From Pannonibacter anstelovis (GTDB taxonomy: Bacteria > Pseudomonadota > Alphaproteobacteria > Rhizobiales > Stappiaceae): DNA of 64,000 nt. Positions within the stretch are counted from its first letter, which is position 1; each line of letters starts with the position of its first letter. Position numbers and translations under genes: made by a program. The stretch lies in contig NZ_JBAKBF010000001.1 of assembly GCF_036881715.1 (NCBI RefSeq), positions 496,001-560,000 of the forward strand. The letters run 5' to 3'. The notes beneath the pieces were generated by a model, which made no database searches, was not told where the DNA came from, and saw only the letters and a list, made by a program, of their open reading frames with translations. Positions 37,902-48,900 of the stretch are shown here, piece after piece.

Positions 37902-38306
37902 TCAGGCTTGTTCGAGTTCGGTCAGGGTGCCGAGAAAATCCTTCGGGTGGAGGAACAGCACCGGTTTGCCATGGGCGCCGATCTTCGGCTCGCCATCGCC
38001 GAGCACGCGCGCACCTCTGGCCAGAAGCTGGTCACGCGCGGCCAGAATGTCATCCACCTCGTAGCAGACATGATGAATGCCGCCGGATGGGTTCTTCTCA
38101 AGGAACTTCAGGATGGGAGAGTTTTCGCCGAGCGGCTCCAGCAGCTCGATCTTGGTGTTGGGCAGGTTGATGAAAACCGTCGACACCCCATGGTCCGGCT
38201 GCGGCACCTTGGCGGAGACATCAGCCCCCAGCGTGTCGCGGTAGACGGCGGCGGCCGCGTCAATGTCGCTGACGGCAATGGCCACGTGGTTCAGTCGTCC
38301 GATCAT
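37902..38306 (-). CDS. mce: Methylmalonyl-CoA epimerase
   Basis: A vicinal-oxygen-chelate-fold enzyme of 134 residues interconverting (R)- and (S)-methylmalonyl-CoA for propionyl-CoA use and the ethylmalonyl-CoA pathway. It begins MIGRLNHVAIAVSDIDAA, with the first metal His in LNHVAIAV, and contains EKNPSGGIHHVCYEVDDI with the second. The ATG at 38306 has GGAGGAAAG just upstream; the longer in-frame version is not supported. It lies between rnj and DUF1467, a conserved alphaproteobacterial order. Confidence 0.93.
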   Translation of the reverse strand: MIGRLNHVAIAVSDIDAAAAVYRDTLGADVSAKVPQPDHGVSTVFINLPNTKIELLEPLGENSPILKFLEKNPSGGIHHVCYEVDDILAARDQLLARGARVLGDGEPKIGAHGKPVLFLHPKDFLGTLTELEQA

Positions 38307-38400
38307 CTTTCCTCCTTCGCCCGGCGGGCCTGTTGTCACATGGCCCGCCACGCGCCAGCGCGTGCCTGCGGCCCCTCTCCCAAGGGGCCGTACCGGGCCA

Positions 38401-40068
38401 TCATACCCGGGAGACAAGCACCTTGCAGAGCGTCTTCTTGCCCCATACGTCGTTGACGCTGGAGCGCACGGAACGGCGTACCGCCTCGCTCACCAGATCA
38501 GGGTCCTTGCGGCGGGCCTTCGGAATGCTGCCGAAAGCACCATGCACGGCCTTGATGACGATCTCCTCCATCTCGTCGCCTTCATCATCCACTTCCGGGA
38601 TGCCGAAAAGCGCAACGGCGGGATCATCCATAAGATCGCCGGTCTTGTTGATCACCAGAGACACCACCAGAGCCCCGGCAAAGGCCAGCTTGCGCCGCTC
38701 CTTCACGCCGGTCTCCTCCGGGTCGCCCATGATCCTGCCATCCACCACCGTGATGCCGAAAGGTGCCTCGTCAATGACCTCGGCACGCCCCGGCGCCAGG
38801 CGGATGATGTCGCCGTTTCCGGCCACGACCACCGACTTGATCTTCTGCGAGCGGGCAAACTCGCCATGAGCTGCAAGATGGAACGGTTCGCCGTGGACGG
38901 GAACCACCACCTTTGGCTGAAGCAGCTTGTAAAGCTCAGCCAGTTCCCCCTGCCGGGGATGGCCAGACACATGCACGAGCCCGTCCCGGTCCGTCACGAT
39001 CTCGACGCCGGACTTGGCCAGATTGTTGACGATGGCGCCCACTTCCTTCTCATTGCCCGGAATGGTACGGGCGGAGAAGATCACCACATCGCCCTTCGAA
39101 AGGGCAATGTTGCGGTGCTCGCCCGCAGCGATACGGGCCAGGGCGGCGCGGACTTCGCCCTGCGAGCCGGTGCAAAGCAGCACCGTCTTCTCGCGCGGCA
39201 GGAAGCCGTAACTGTCCTCGTCAAGGAACGGCGGCAGATCATCGAGATAACCAAGCTCCCCGGCAACCTCGATCACCCGGCGCATGGAGCGGCCGACGAC
39301 GACAAGGTTGCGGTCCGAAGCGGCAGCGGCTTCCGCAATGGCGCGAATGCGGGCGACGTTGGACGAGAAGGTGGTCACGGCGACGCGATGCTTCGCCCGC
39401 TTCATGATCTTGGTCAGTTCACCGGCCACATCACCCTCGGAGGGGCTGAAGCCTTCCCGGTAGGCGTTGGTGCTGTCGCACACGAGGGCTGTCACCCCTT
39501 CCCGGCCAAGCTCGGCCAACCGGTCAAGGTCGATCGGCTTGCCGATGCCGGGCGTGCGGTCGATCTTCCAGTCGCCCGTATGGACCACCATGCCCTCCGG
39601 AAAGCGCAGCGCCAGGGCGCAGGGCTCTGGGATGGAGTGGGACATGGCGATGAACTCGACATCGAAGGCGCCGATCTTCAGCCGGTCGCCCTGCTTCACA
39701 AGCGTGACAGGAACCTCTTCGGCACCCGGCTCGCTCTCGATCTTTGCTTCCAGCAGACCAGCGGTGAAGGCAGTGGCATAGACCGGTACCCGCAGATAGG
39801 GCCACAGGTGCATGATGCCGCCGTAGTGATCTTCATGCGCATGGGTGATCACCATGCCGGCAATGCGGTTGCGTTCGCTTTCCAGAAAGCGGATGTCCGG
39901 CAGCACCAAATCGATGCCCGGCAGGTCGGGGCCTGCAAAAGTGACGCCGCAATCCACGATCAGCCACGTACGGTCGCCGTCCGGGCCATAGCCATAGAGG
40001 CCCAGGTTCATTCCGATTTCGCCAACGCCGCCAAGCGGCAGGAAGACGATTTCGTTGGCATCCGCCAT
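38401..40068 (-). CDS. rnj: Ribonuclease J
   Basis: A metallo-beta-lactamase/beta-CASP ribonuclease with both endo- and 5'-3' exonuclease activity, used in RNA maturation and decay in alphaproteobacteria. The metal motif is HAHEDHYGG near residues 74-82, with further ligands in HTGDWKID and in the C-terminal HVSGHPRQGEL. The beta-CASP domain includes VVGRSMRR. It has 555 residues from the ATG at 40068, the usual length. It is 47 bp downstream of birA. Confidence 0.94.
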   Translation of the reverse strand: MADANEIVFLPLGGVGEIGMNLGLYGYGPDGDRTWLIVDCGVTFAGPDLPGIDLVLPDIRFLESERNRIAGMVITHAHEDHYGGIMHLWPYLRVPVYATAFTAGLLEAKIESEPGAEEVPVTLVKQGDRLKIGAFDVEFIAMSHSIPEPCALALRFPEGMVVHTGDWKIDRTPGIGKPIDLDRLAELGREGVTALVCDSTNAYREGFSPSEGDVAGELTKIMKRAKHRVAVTTFSSNVARIRAIAEAAAASDRNLVVVGRSMRRVIEVAGELGYLDDLPPFLDEDSYGFLPREKTVLLCTGSQGEVRAALARIAAGEHRNIALSKGDVVIFSARTIPGNEKEVGAIVNNLAKSGVEIVTDRDGLVHVSGHPRQGELAELYKLLQPKVVVPVHGEPFHLAAHGEFARSQKIKSVVVAGNGDIIRLAPGRAEVIDEAPFGITVVDGRIMGDPEETGVKERRKLAFAGALVVSLVINKTGDLMDDPAVALFGIPEVDDEGDEMEEIVIKAVHGAFGSIPKARRKDPDLVSEAVRRSVRSSVNDVWGKKTLCKVLVSRV

Positions 40069-40115
40069 ACGGTGTGCTCCTTGCATGTTCATGTCCGCCC
40101 GTCTCAGCGGTGCGG

Positions 40116-40892
40116 TCAACCATTGGTTCCGAAGAAAACATCTCCGGCCGAAATTGTCTTCTTGCTGCCGTTGTCAAGCACCAGCACCATCTGCCCGCGC
40201 GTATCGATTTCGGCAAATCGGCCTTCTATCAGCTCTTCCCCCATGCGCACGGCAATCTTCTCGCCCAGCCGCAACGCCCGCTTCATCCAGGCGTCCCGCA
40301 CTGGATCAAAACCATCGCGCTGCCAGTGGCCGAGCCAGAGGGCGAACTGTTCCGCAAGCCGCTCGAACATCACTTGCGCCGAAACGCGGAAGCCAAGCGC
40401 GGTCAGATCCGTCGTGGCATAAGCCTCGATCTGCGGATGGGCGGCCACGTTGACGCCGAAGCCGCAGACGACCCCGGTGCGGCCGCCGCTCAGTGCCTGC
40501 GCCTCCAGCAGGATACCGGACAGCTTGCCGCCATCCACCAGAAGGTCGTTCGGCCACTTCAGCCGTGCAAGGCCGATGGAGCCGACCGCCCGGTCCACCG
40601 CCTCGGCCAGCGCAACGGCGGCCACCATGGGCAGCTCGCCCAGCCGGTCACGCGGGCCCGGATCGATCAGCAGCACCGAGGCAAAGAGGTTGCCCTTTGG
40701 CGACACCCAGGCCCGGCCGCGCCGGCCGCGTCCCCCGGTCTGCACATCTGCCAGCACCCACAGGCCGCCCGTCTCACCTGCCCGGCCCAGTTCCATGGCA
40801 CGGGTGTTGGTCGACTCCAGCGCGGAGTGCCTTTCAAAACGGAAGCCCGGTGCGCAAGGCACCGGGCCAAATTCTTGCAATGTCCCGCTCAT
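40116..40892 (-). CDS. birA: Biotin--[acetyl-CoA-carboxylase] ligase, monofunctional
   Basis: This enzyme activates biotin as biotinyl-AMP and attaches it to carboxylase carrier proteins. The 258-residue protein has the ligase core with the adenylate-binding GGRGRRGRAWVSPKGNLFASV (about residues 53-73) and KWPNDLLVDGGKLSG, and the small C-terminal SH3-like domain (GEELIEGRFAEIDTRGQMVL). The N-terminal helix-turn-helix of E. coli BirA is absent, so it should not act as a repressor. It starts five bases after nuoN, a conserved placement. Confidence 0.94.
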   Translation of the reverse strand: MSGTLQEFGPVPCAPGFRFERHSALESTNTRAMELGRAGETGGLWVLADVQTGGRGRRGRAWVSPKGNLFASVLLIDPGPRDRLGELPMVAAVALAEAVDRAVGSIGLARLKWPNDLLVDGGKLSGILLEAQALSGGRTGVVCGFGVNVAAHPQIEAYATTDLTALGFRVSAQVMFERLAEQFALWLGHWQRDGFDPVRDAWMKRALRLGEKIAVRMGEELIEGRFAEIDTRGQMVLVLDNGSKKTISAGDVFFGTNG

Positions 40893-40897
40893 AAGGC

Positions 40898-42340
40898 TCA
40901 GAACAGGCTCTTGGCCGCCGCCGTGGCGATCGGAATGAAGTTGGACGCACCGGCGAAGAAGAACAGCACGCCGATGCTGGACAGACCCAGCACGACCCGC
41001 AGTTCCACCGGCATCGGCTCGAACTTCTCGGCCGGCTCATCAAAGAACATCACCTTGATGATCCGCAGGTAGTAGTAGGCACCCACCACCGAAGCGACGA
41101 CACCGATGATTGCCAGCGGATAGAGCCCCGCCTCGACAGCGGCCGAGAACACGTACCACTTGGCGAAGAACCCGATGAAGGGCGGCAGGCCGGCCAGCGA
41201 CCACATGATGCAGGCCAGCAGGATGGCCATCGGCAGGTTGGACTTCCACAGACCGGACAGCTCGCTGATCTCTTCCACCATGCCCGACTTGCGGCGCATG
41301 GAAAGGATGCATGCGAAGGCGCCGAGGGTCATGACCAGATAGGCGGTCATGTAGACGATGACACCCATCACACCCTGCTCCGTGCCGGAAGCAAGGCCAA
41401 CGAGCGCATAGCCCATGTGGCCGATGGAAGAATAAGCCATCAGGCGCTTGATGTTGGTCTGGCCGATAGCAGCAAAGGCACCCAGCACCATGGAAGCGAT
41501 GGAGACAAAGACCACAACCTGCTGCCAGTCATGGGCAACCGGCTGGAACACGTCGATGACGACGCGAACCAGAAGGCCCATGGCCGCAACCTTCGGGGCA
41601 GCCGCAAAGAAGGCGGTCACCGGCGTCGGCGCGCCTTCATAGACATCAGGCGTCCACATGTGGAACGGCACGGCTGAAATCTTGAAGGCAAGACCTGCAA
41701 GCATGAAGACGAGGCCGAAGACGAGACCGATGGACGCCCCCTCCTTCGTCAGCACGGCTGCAATCTCCGGGAAGCCGACATGGCCGGTGAAGCCATAGAC
41801 CAGCGAGATGCCGTAAAGCAGCATGCCCGAGGACAGGGCACCCAGCACGAAGTACTTGAGGCCAGCTTCCGTGGAGCGCACGGAGTCCCGGTTAATCGCG
41901 GCGACCACGTAGAGCGCAAGGCTCTGCAGTTCGAGGCCGAGGTAGAGGGCGATCATGTCATTGGCCGAGAGCATCAGCATCATGCCGACGGTGGCCAGCA
42001 GGATAAGCACCGGATACTCGAACCGGTCAAAGGACTGGCTCTTTGCATAGGCCCATGACATGGCGATGGCGAAGAACGAGCCGATCAGCACCAGCTGCTT
42101 CATGTAGAAGGCAAAGCCGTCCAGAATGAAGGCACCGTGGAAGGTCGTCCCGAGCTGTGCCCCGTAGGGCAGCACGAAGAGCGCTGCCGCCGCGACGAGG
42201 CCCATGGCCATACCATTGACGAGGAAGCTGATCTTCTTGCCGCCAAAGGCGCCAATCATCAGCAGCACGAGGGCACCCGCAGAGAGGAAGATCTCCGGCA
42301 GTACGGGCAGAAGGTCGGGCAATTGAGTGGTTTCAGACAT
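40898..42340 (-). CDS. nuoN: NADH-quinone oxidoreductase subunit N
   Basis: An antiporter-like, proton-translocating membrane subunit of complex I, 480 residues with about 14 hydrophobic helices. The conserved core reads KRLMAYSSIGHMGYALVGLASG with the key Lys in the broken helix, and PFHMWTPDVYEGAPTPVTAFF. It is the last nuo gene and is followed within five bases by birA. Confidence 0.97.
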   Translation of the reverse strand: MSETTQLPDLLPVLPEIFLSAGALVLLMIGAFGGKKISFLVNGMAMGLVAAAALFVLPYGAQLGTTFHGAFILDGFAFYMKQLVLIGSFFAIAMSWAYAKSQSFDRFEYPVLILLATVGMMLMLSANDMIALYLGLELQSLALYVVAAINRDSVRSTEAGLKYFVLGALSSGMLLYGISLVYGFTGHVGFPEIAAVLTKEGASIGLVFGLVFMLAGLAFKISAVPFHMWTPDVYEGAPTPVTAFFAAAPKVAAMGLLVRVVIDVFQPVAHDWQQVVVFVSIASMVLGAFAAIGQTNIKRLMAYSSIGHMGYALVGLASGTEQGVMGVIVYMTAYLVMTLGAFACILSMRRKSGMVEEISELSGLWKSNLPMAILLACIMWSLAGLPPFIGFFAKWYVFSAAVEAGLYPLAIIGVVASVVGAYYYLRIIKVMFFDEPAEKFEPMPVELRVVLGLSSIGVLFFFAGASNFIPIATAAAKSLF

Positions 42341-42366
42341 TGCGCGCGTCTTTCGTCCAGTCGGGA

Positions 42367-43901
42367 TCAGTGGCTGGCATGGGCAGCAGCGGGAACATGT
42401 GCCTGCTGCGCCGGACCAGCCGCCTCAATGGCTGCGTTGTAATTGGTGATCAGGGCCTCGACCGAAGCCGTCGTCACATCCAGTATCGGCGACGGATAGA
42501 AGCCGAAGAAGATGGTCAGAACGACGAGCGGCACCAGAAGCACCTTCTCGCGAAGGTCGAGATCGAGGATCGACTTCAGGCTCTCCTTGTCCAGCGCGCC
42601 GAAGACGACGCGGCGGTAGAGGTAGAGGGCATAGGCGGCCGAGAGGATCACGCCGGTGGTCGCGAAGAAGGCAACCCAGGTGTTGGCTTCGAAGGCCCCC
42701 ATCAGCGTCAGGATTTCACCGACGAAACCGCTGGTGCCCGGCAGGCCGACGTTGGCCATGGTCAGGATCAGGAAGATCACCGCATAGACCGGCATCCGGT
42801 TGACGAGGCCGCCATAGGCCGAAATCTCGCGGGTGTGCATCCGGTCATAGATCACGCCGACGCAGAGGAAGAGCGCGCCGGAGACGATACCATGCGACAG
42901 CATCTGGAAGATCGCGCCCTGCAGGCCCTGCATGTTCATCGCGAAGATGCCCATGGTGACGTAGCCCATGTGGGCGACGGACGAATAGGCGATCAGCTTC
43001 TTGATGTCTTCCTGCGCCAGCGCCACCAGCGAGGTGTAGATGATGGCGACGACGGAGAGGGTGAACACAAGCGGCGCGAACATTTCGCTCGCCAGCGGGA
43101 ACATCGGCAGCGAGAAGCGCAGGAAACCGTAGCCGCCCATCTTCAGCAGCACGCCCGCCAGGATCACGGAACCGGCCGTCGGCGCTTCCACGTGGGCGTC
43201 CGGCAGCCAGGTGTGCACCGGCCACATCGGCATCTTCACCGCGAAGCTGGCGAAGAAGGCAAGCCATAGCCATGTCTGCGCATTCTCCGCGAAGGGATGG
43301 CGCATCAGGGCTGCAATGTCGGTGGTGCCGGCCGTCCAGTACATGGACATGATGGCCACCAGCATCAGCACGGAGCCGAGGAGCGTGTAGAGGAAGAACT
43401 TGTAGCTCGCATAGACACGGCGCTTGCCCCCCCACACGCCGATGATGAGGAACATCGGCAGCAGGCTCGCCTCGAAGAAGACGTAGAAGAGCACGAGATC
43501 CAGCGCGCAGAACACGCCGATCATCATCGTTTCCAGAATGAGGAACGCGATCATGTACTCCTTCACGCGCTTCTGAACGCTCTCCCAGGAGGCGAGGATG
43601 CAGAAGGGCATGAGGAACGTCGTCAGGATGACAAAGAGCATCGAGATGCCATCGACGCCCATGCGGTAGCCGATGTTGCCGCCCAGCCATTCCGAGCTTT
43701 CGACAAGCTGGAAGCCCGGGTTGGCATAGTCGAAGGCGCCCCAGATGAACAGCGACAGGATGAAGGTGAAGATGGTGGTGACCAGCGCAACCATGCGGAT
43801 GTTGCGCTTTGCCCCGTCATCATCTCCCGGCACCAGGAGAATGGCCAGCACACCTGCCAGCGGCAGGAATGTGGTCAGTGTCAGGATCGGCCAATCGATC
43901 A

Positions 43902-43902
<1 letters not shown>
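42367..43902 (-). CDS. nuoM: NADH-quinone oxidoreductase subunit M
   Basis: The second antiporter-like subunit of complex I, 511 residues with about 14 membrane helices. Typical motifs are FFEASLLPMFLIIGVWGG, MPMWPVHTWLPDAHVEAPT with the conserved polar residues of the proton path, and KKLIAYSSVAHMGYVTMGIF. The C-terminus is Ala/His-rich (AQQAHVPAAAHASH). Its ATG overlaps the nuoL stop by one base (TGATG). Confidence 0.97.
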
Positions 43903-45932
<2,030 letters not shown>

Positions 45933-45939
45933 CCGTCCG

Positions 45940-46248
45940 TTACCCCTTCATCGCATTGATGTCTTCCACGGCAATGGAGCCGCGGTTGCGGTGGAACACG
46001 ACCAGAATGGCGAGGCCGATGGCAGCCTCGGCGGCCGCCACGGTCAGAACCAGCATGGTGAAAATCTGGCCCATGAGGTCGCCCAGATGTGTGGAGAAGG
46101 CGACAAAGTTGATGTTGACGGCGAGGAGCAGCAGCTCCACCGACATCAGGATGACAATCACGTTTTTCCTGTTCAGGAAGATCCCGAAGATCCCGATCGT
46201 GAACAGGATGGCCGCGACCGACAGATAGTGCGACAGACCGATTTCCAT
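45940..46248 (-). CDS. nuoK: NADH-quinone oxidoreductase subunit K
   Basis: A 102-residue complex I membrane subunit with three helices. The second and third helices carry the buried glutamates of the central proton path (MSVELLLLAVNINFVAF and LTVAAAEAAIGLAILVVF). It follows nuoJ after a 90-bp gap and leads directly into nuoL. Confidence 0.97.
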   Translation of the reverse strand: MEIGLSHYLSVAAILFTIGIFGIFLNRKNVIVILMSVELLLLAVNINFVAFSTHLGDLMGQIFTMLVLTVAAAEAAIGLAILVVFHRNRGSIAVEDINAMKG

Positions 46249-46338
46249 GGGCGCCTCGCAGTGCTCCCTCGTTTACCCCGATCCGGGCAGGACAGCATCA
46301 GATGCCCCTGCCCGGGTTTAATACTGCGGTTTCCCGCG

Positions 46339-46953
46339 TCAAATGCCCTTGCCCGGCTCGACCTTGCGGATCTCGATGGCCGAGGCCTTGTTGCGCGCAA
46401 CCTGAGCCGGAACGCTCTGGCGCTTGATGCCCTCACGGTGACGCAGCGTCAGGACGATGGCCCCGATCATCGCCACCAGCAGCACAAGCCCGGCAACCTG
46501 GAAGAAGAATATGTACTTGGTGTAGAGCACCTGGCCGATGGCCTCGATGTTGGACACTTGATCCAGCGCCGGGATCGGCTGCGAGCCATGGCCCAGCAGC
46601 TCCGGTGCAATCACCCAGGCGCCAACGCCCATCAGCAGCTCAACCAGCAGGATCAGCCCGACCAGCGCACCCACCGGCATGTACTGGAGGAAGCCCTGCC
46701 GCAGCTCGACGAAGTCGACGTCCAGCATCATCACAACGAAGAGGAACAGCACCGCCACCGCGCCGACGTAGACGACGATCAGCAGCATGGCGAGATACTC
46801 GGCCCCCAGAAGGATGAACAGACCAGCCGAATTGACGAAGGCCAGAATGAGGAACAGCACCGAGTGCACCGGATTGCGCGACGAGATGACCATGAAGGCA
46901 GATGCCACGGTCACTCCGGCAAACAGATAGAAGAAAAGGGCTTTCAGGATCAT
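46339..46953 (-). CDS. nuoJ: NADH-quinone oxidoreductase subunit J
   Basis: A 204-residue membrane subunit of complex I with five helices. The conserved third helix with the pi-bulge reads LLIVVYVGAVAVLFLFVVMML, important in coupling. The basic C-terminal extension (HREGIKRQSVPAQVARNKAS) faces the cytoplasm. A gap of about 130 bp separates it from nuoI. Confidence 0.96.
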   Translation of the reverse strand: MILKALFFYLFAGVTVASAFMVISSRNPVHSVLFLILAFVNSAGLFILLGAEYLAMLLIVVYVGAVAVLFLFVVMMLDVDFVELRQGFLQYMPVGALVGLILLVELLMGVGAWVIAPELLGHGSQPIPALDQVSNIEAIGQVLYTKYIFFFQVAGLVLLVAMIGAIVLTLRHREGIKRQSVPAQVARNKASAIEIRKVEPGKGI

Positions 46954-47082
46954 GTCAGGACCTGCCTGTCTCGGGCTCTTGCCTTTGGCTCATTCTTGCG
47001 TCCCCCGCCGGCCGGCCGGTTCCGCGCATCCCCTGCCCGCCTCATGCGCCGGCCAGGGGTCTTGTTTCTTGTGCCTGCCGCC

Positions 47083-47571
47083 TCAGCGGTAGGGCGCATC
47101 CATTGCAATGTTACGGGCGATTTCCCGCTCCCAACGGTCGCCGTTCGCGAGCAGCTTTTCCTTGGAGTAGTAGAGCTCTTCACGCGTCTCGGTGGCGAAC
47201 TCGAAGTTCGGGCCCTCGACGATGGCGTCCACCGGGCAGGCTTCCTGGCAGAAGCCGCAGTAAATGCACTTGACCATGTCAATGTCATAACGGGTGGTGC
47301 GGCGGGTGCCATCATTGCGGCGCGGGCCGGCTTCGATGGTAATTGCCTGCGCCGGGCAGATGGCTTCACACAGCTTGCAGGCGATGCAGCGCTCTTCCCC
47401 GTTGGGATAGCGCCGCAGGGCGTGCTCGCCGCGGAAACGCGGGCTCACCGGCCCCTTCTCGAAGGGGTAGTTCACAGTCGGCTTCGGCTTGAAGAAATAC
47501 CGCATGGCGAGAAAGAACGCCGATACGAACTCCTTCAAGAACAGCGACTTTATGGCCTGATCAAGTCCCAT
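47083..47571 (-). CDS. nuoI: NADH-quinone oxidoreductase subunit I
   Basis: The two-[4Fe-4S] ferredoxin subunit of the complex I peripheral arm, 162 residues. Both cluster motifs are intact: CIACKLCEAICPAQAI and CIYCGFCQEACPVDAI (N6a and N6b). The N-terminal amphipathic part (FVSAFFLAMRYFFKPKPTVNYPFEKG) anchors it on the membrane arm. It follows the small membrane protein gene by 28 bp. Confidence 0.97.
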   Translation of the reverse strand: MGLDQAIKSLFLKEFVSAFFLAMRYFFKPKPTVNYPFEKGPVSPRFRGEHALRRYPNGEERCIACKLCEAICPAQAITIEAGPRRNDGTRRTTRYDIDMVKCIYCGFCQEACPVDAIVEGPNFEFATETREELYYSKEKLLANGDRWEREIARNIAMDAPYR

Positions 47572-47599
47572 CGCCAGAGCCTCTTTGCCTTCCTGCCGC

Positions 47600-47830
47600 T
47601 CAGCCTACAAGCTGAAACGCGGCCAGATACCCGATCACCGGAAAGAGGGTGACCGGAAGGATGAAAACCAGTTTGCGCAGGACTGGCTCGAACCGCACGG
47701 CCCATCCGCCGCCCTTGCGCTTGTTCTTTTCGACCATCGCCGACAGCAGCCCGTTCAGGATGCCGTAGTCGAGCCAGCCGATGTACAACCCTATGGCTGC
47801 GCCAATCAACCCGGCGACGGAAATATCCAT
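47600..47830 (-). CDS. Small two-helix membrane protein inside the nuo operon
   Basis: A 76-residue protein with a hydrophobic segment at about residues 2-30 (ISVAGLIGAAIGLYIGWLDYG) and another near the C-terminus (LVFILPVTLFPVIGYLAAFQL), separated by a basic stretch EKNKRKGGG. It lies four bases after nuoH and 28 bases before nuoI, so it is certainly co-transcribed. It matches no canonical complex I subunit I know. A role as an accessory or assembly subunit is inferred only from position. Confidence 0.75.
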   Translation of the reverse strand: MDISVAGLIGAAIGLYIGWLDYGILNGLLSAMVEKNKRKGGGWAVRFEPVLRKLVFILPVTLFPVIGYLAAFQLVG

Positions 47831-47834
47831 GGCC

Positions 47835-48884
47835 TTACGGGGCCCAGCCCATCACCTGCAGAACGCCGGCGACGACCACAACCATGATCAGCGACAGCGG
47901 CAGGAAGATCTTCCAGCCCAGACGCATCAGCTGGTCGTAGCGGTAGCGCGGGACCATTGCCTTCACCATGGCGAACATGAAGAAGACGAGCAGCGACTTC
48001 AGCAGGAACCAGACGATGCCCGGCACCCAGGTGAAGGGAACCGCATCCACCGGCGGGAGCCAGCCGCCCATGAACAGGATGGTCATCATCGCGCACATCA
48101 GCGCAATCGACACATACTCGCCGAGCATGAACATCATGTACGGGGTGGAGCCATATTCCACCATGAAACCGGCGACGAGTTCCGATTCAGCTTCCGCCAG
48201 ATCGAAGGGCGGGCGGTTCGTTTCGGCCAGGGCCGAAATGAAGAACACCACGAACATCGGCAGAAGCGGCAGCCAGTACCAGTTCAGGATCGACAGCCAG
48301 GGCAGACCGACCGCGGTCGCCAGACCCGTCTTCTGGGAGTTGACGATCTCGGTCAGGTTCAGCGAACCGGCACAAAGCAGGACGGTGACGATCACGAGGC
48401 CGATGGAGACTTCATAGGACACCATCTGAGCCGCAGAGCGCAGGGCCGACAGGAAGGGGTACTTCGAGTTGGACGCCCAGCCACCGATGATGACGCCGTA
48501 AACCCCCAGCGACGAGATGGCGAAGATGTAGAGAATGCCCACGTTGATGTCGGCAATCACCCAGCCATCGGCCACCGGCACCACCGCCCAGGCGCTGAGC
48601 GCCAGAAGCACGGTGAGGAGCGGCGCCAGCAGGAACAGGCCCTTGTTGGAGCCCGACGGAATGACCGGCTCCTTCAGCACGAACTTCAGAAGGTCGGCAA
48701 AGGACTGGAAAAGCCCCCAGGGGCCGACCACGTTCGGGCCACGGCGGATCTGCACGGCAGCCCAGATCTTGCGGTCGGCATAGAGGATGTAGGCGATGAT
48801 CACGAGGAGCACCACCATCAGCAGCACGCTCTGGAACGCCATCCAGAGGAACGGCCAGCCGTAGGTCGTCATAAACTCCGACAT
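47835..48884 (-). CDS. nuoH: NADH-quinone oxidoreductase subunit H
   Basis: The membrane subunit that forms most of the quinone chamber at the junction with the peripheral arm, 349 residues with eight helices. Signatures include QIRRGPNVVGPWGLFQSFAD, a loop rich in charged residues (ETNRPPFDLAEAESELVAGF) and FEEAESELVAGF-like acid residues along the E-channel. It follows nuoG by 16 bp. Confidence 0.97.
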   Translation of the reverse strand: MSEFMTTYGWPFLWMAFQSVLLMVVLLVIIAYILYADRKIWAAVQIRRGPNVVGPWGLFQSFADLLKFVLKEPVIPSGSNKGLFLLAPLLTVLLALSAWAVVPVADGWVIADINVGILYIFAISSLGVYGVIIGGWASNSKYPFLSALRSAAQMVSYEVSIGLVIVTVLLCAGSLNLTEIVNSQKTGLATAVGLPWLSILNWYWLPLLPMFVVFFISALAETNRPPFDLAEAESELVAGFMVEYGSTPYMMFMLGEYVSIALMCAMMTILFMGGWLPPVDAVPFTWVPGIVWFLLKSLLVFFMFAMVKAMVPRYRYDQLMRLGWKIFLPLSLIMVVVVAGVLQVMGWAP

Positions 48885-48900
48885 CGTTGTCCCCTGCCCC

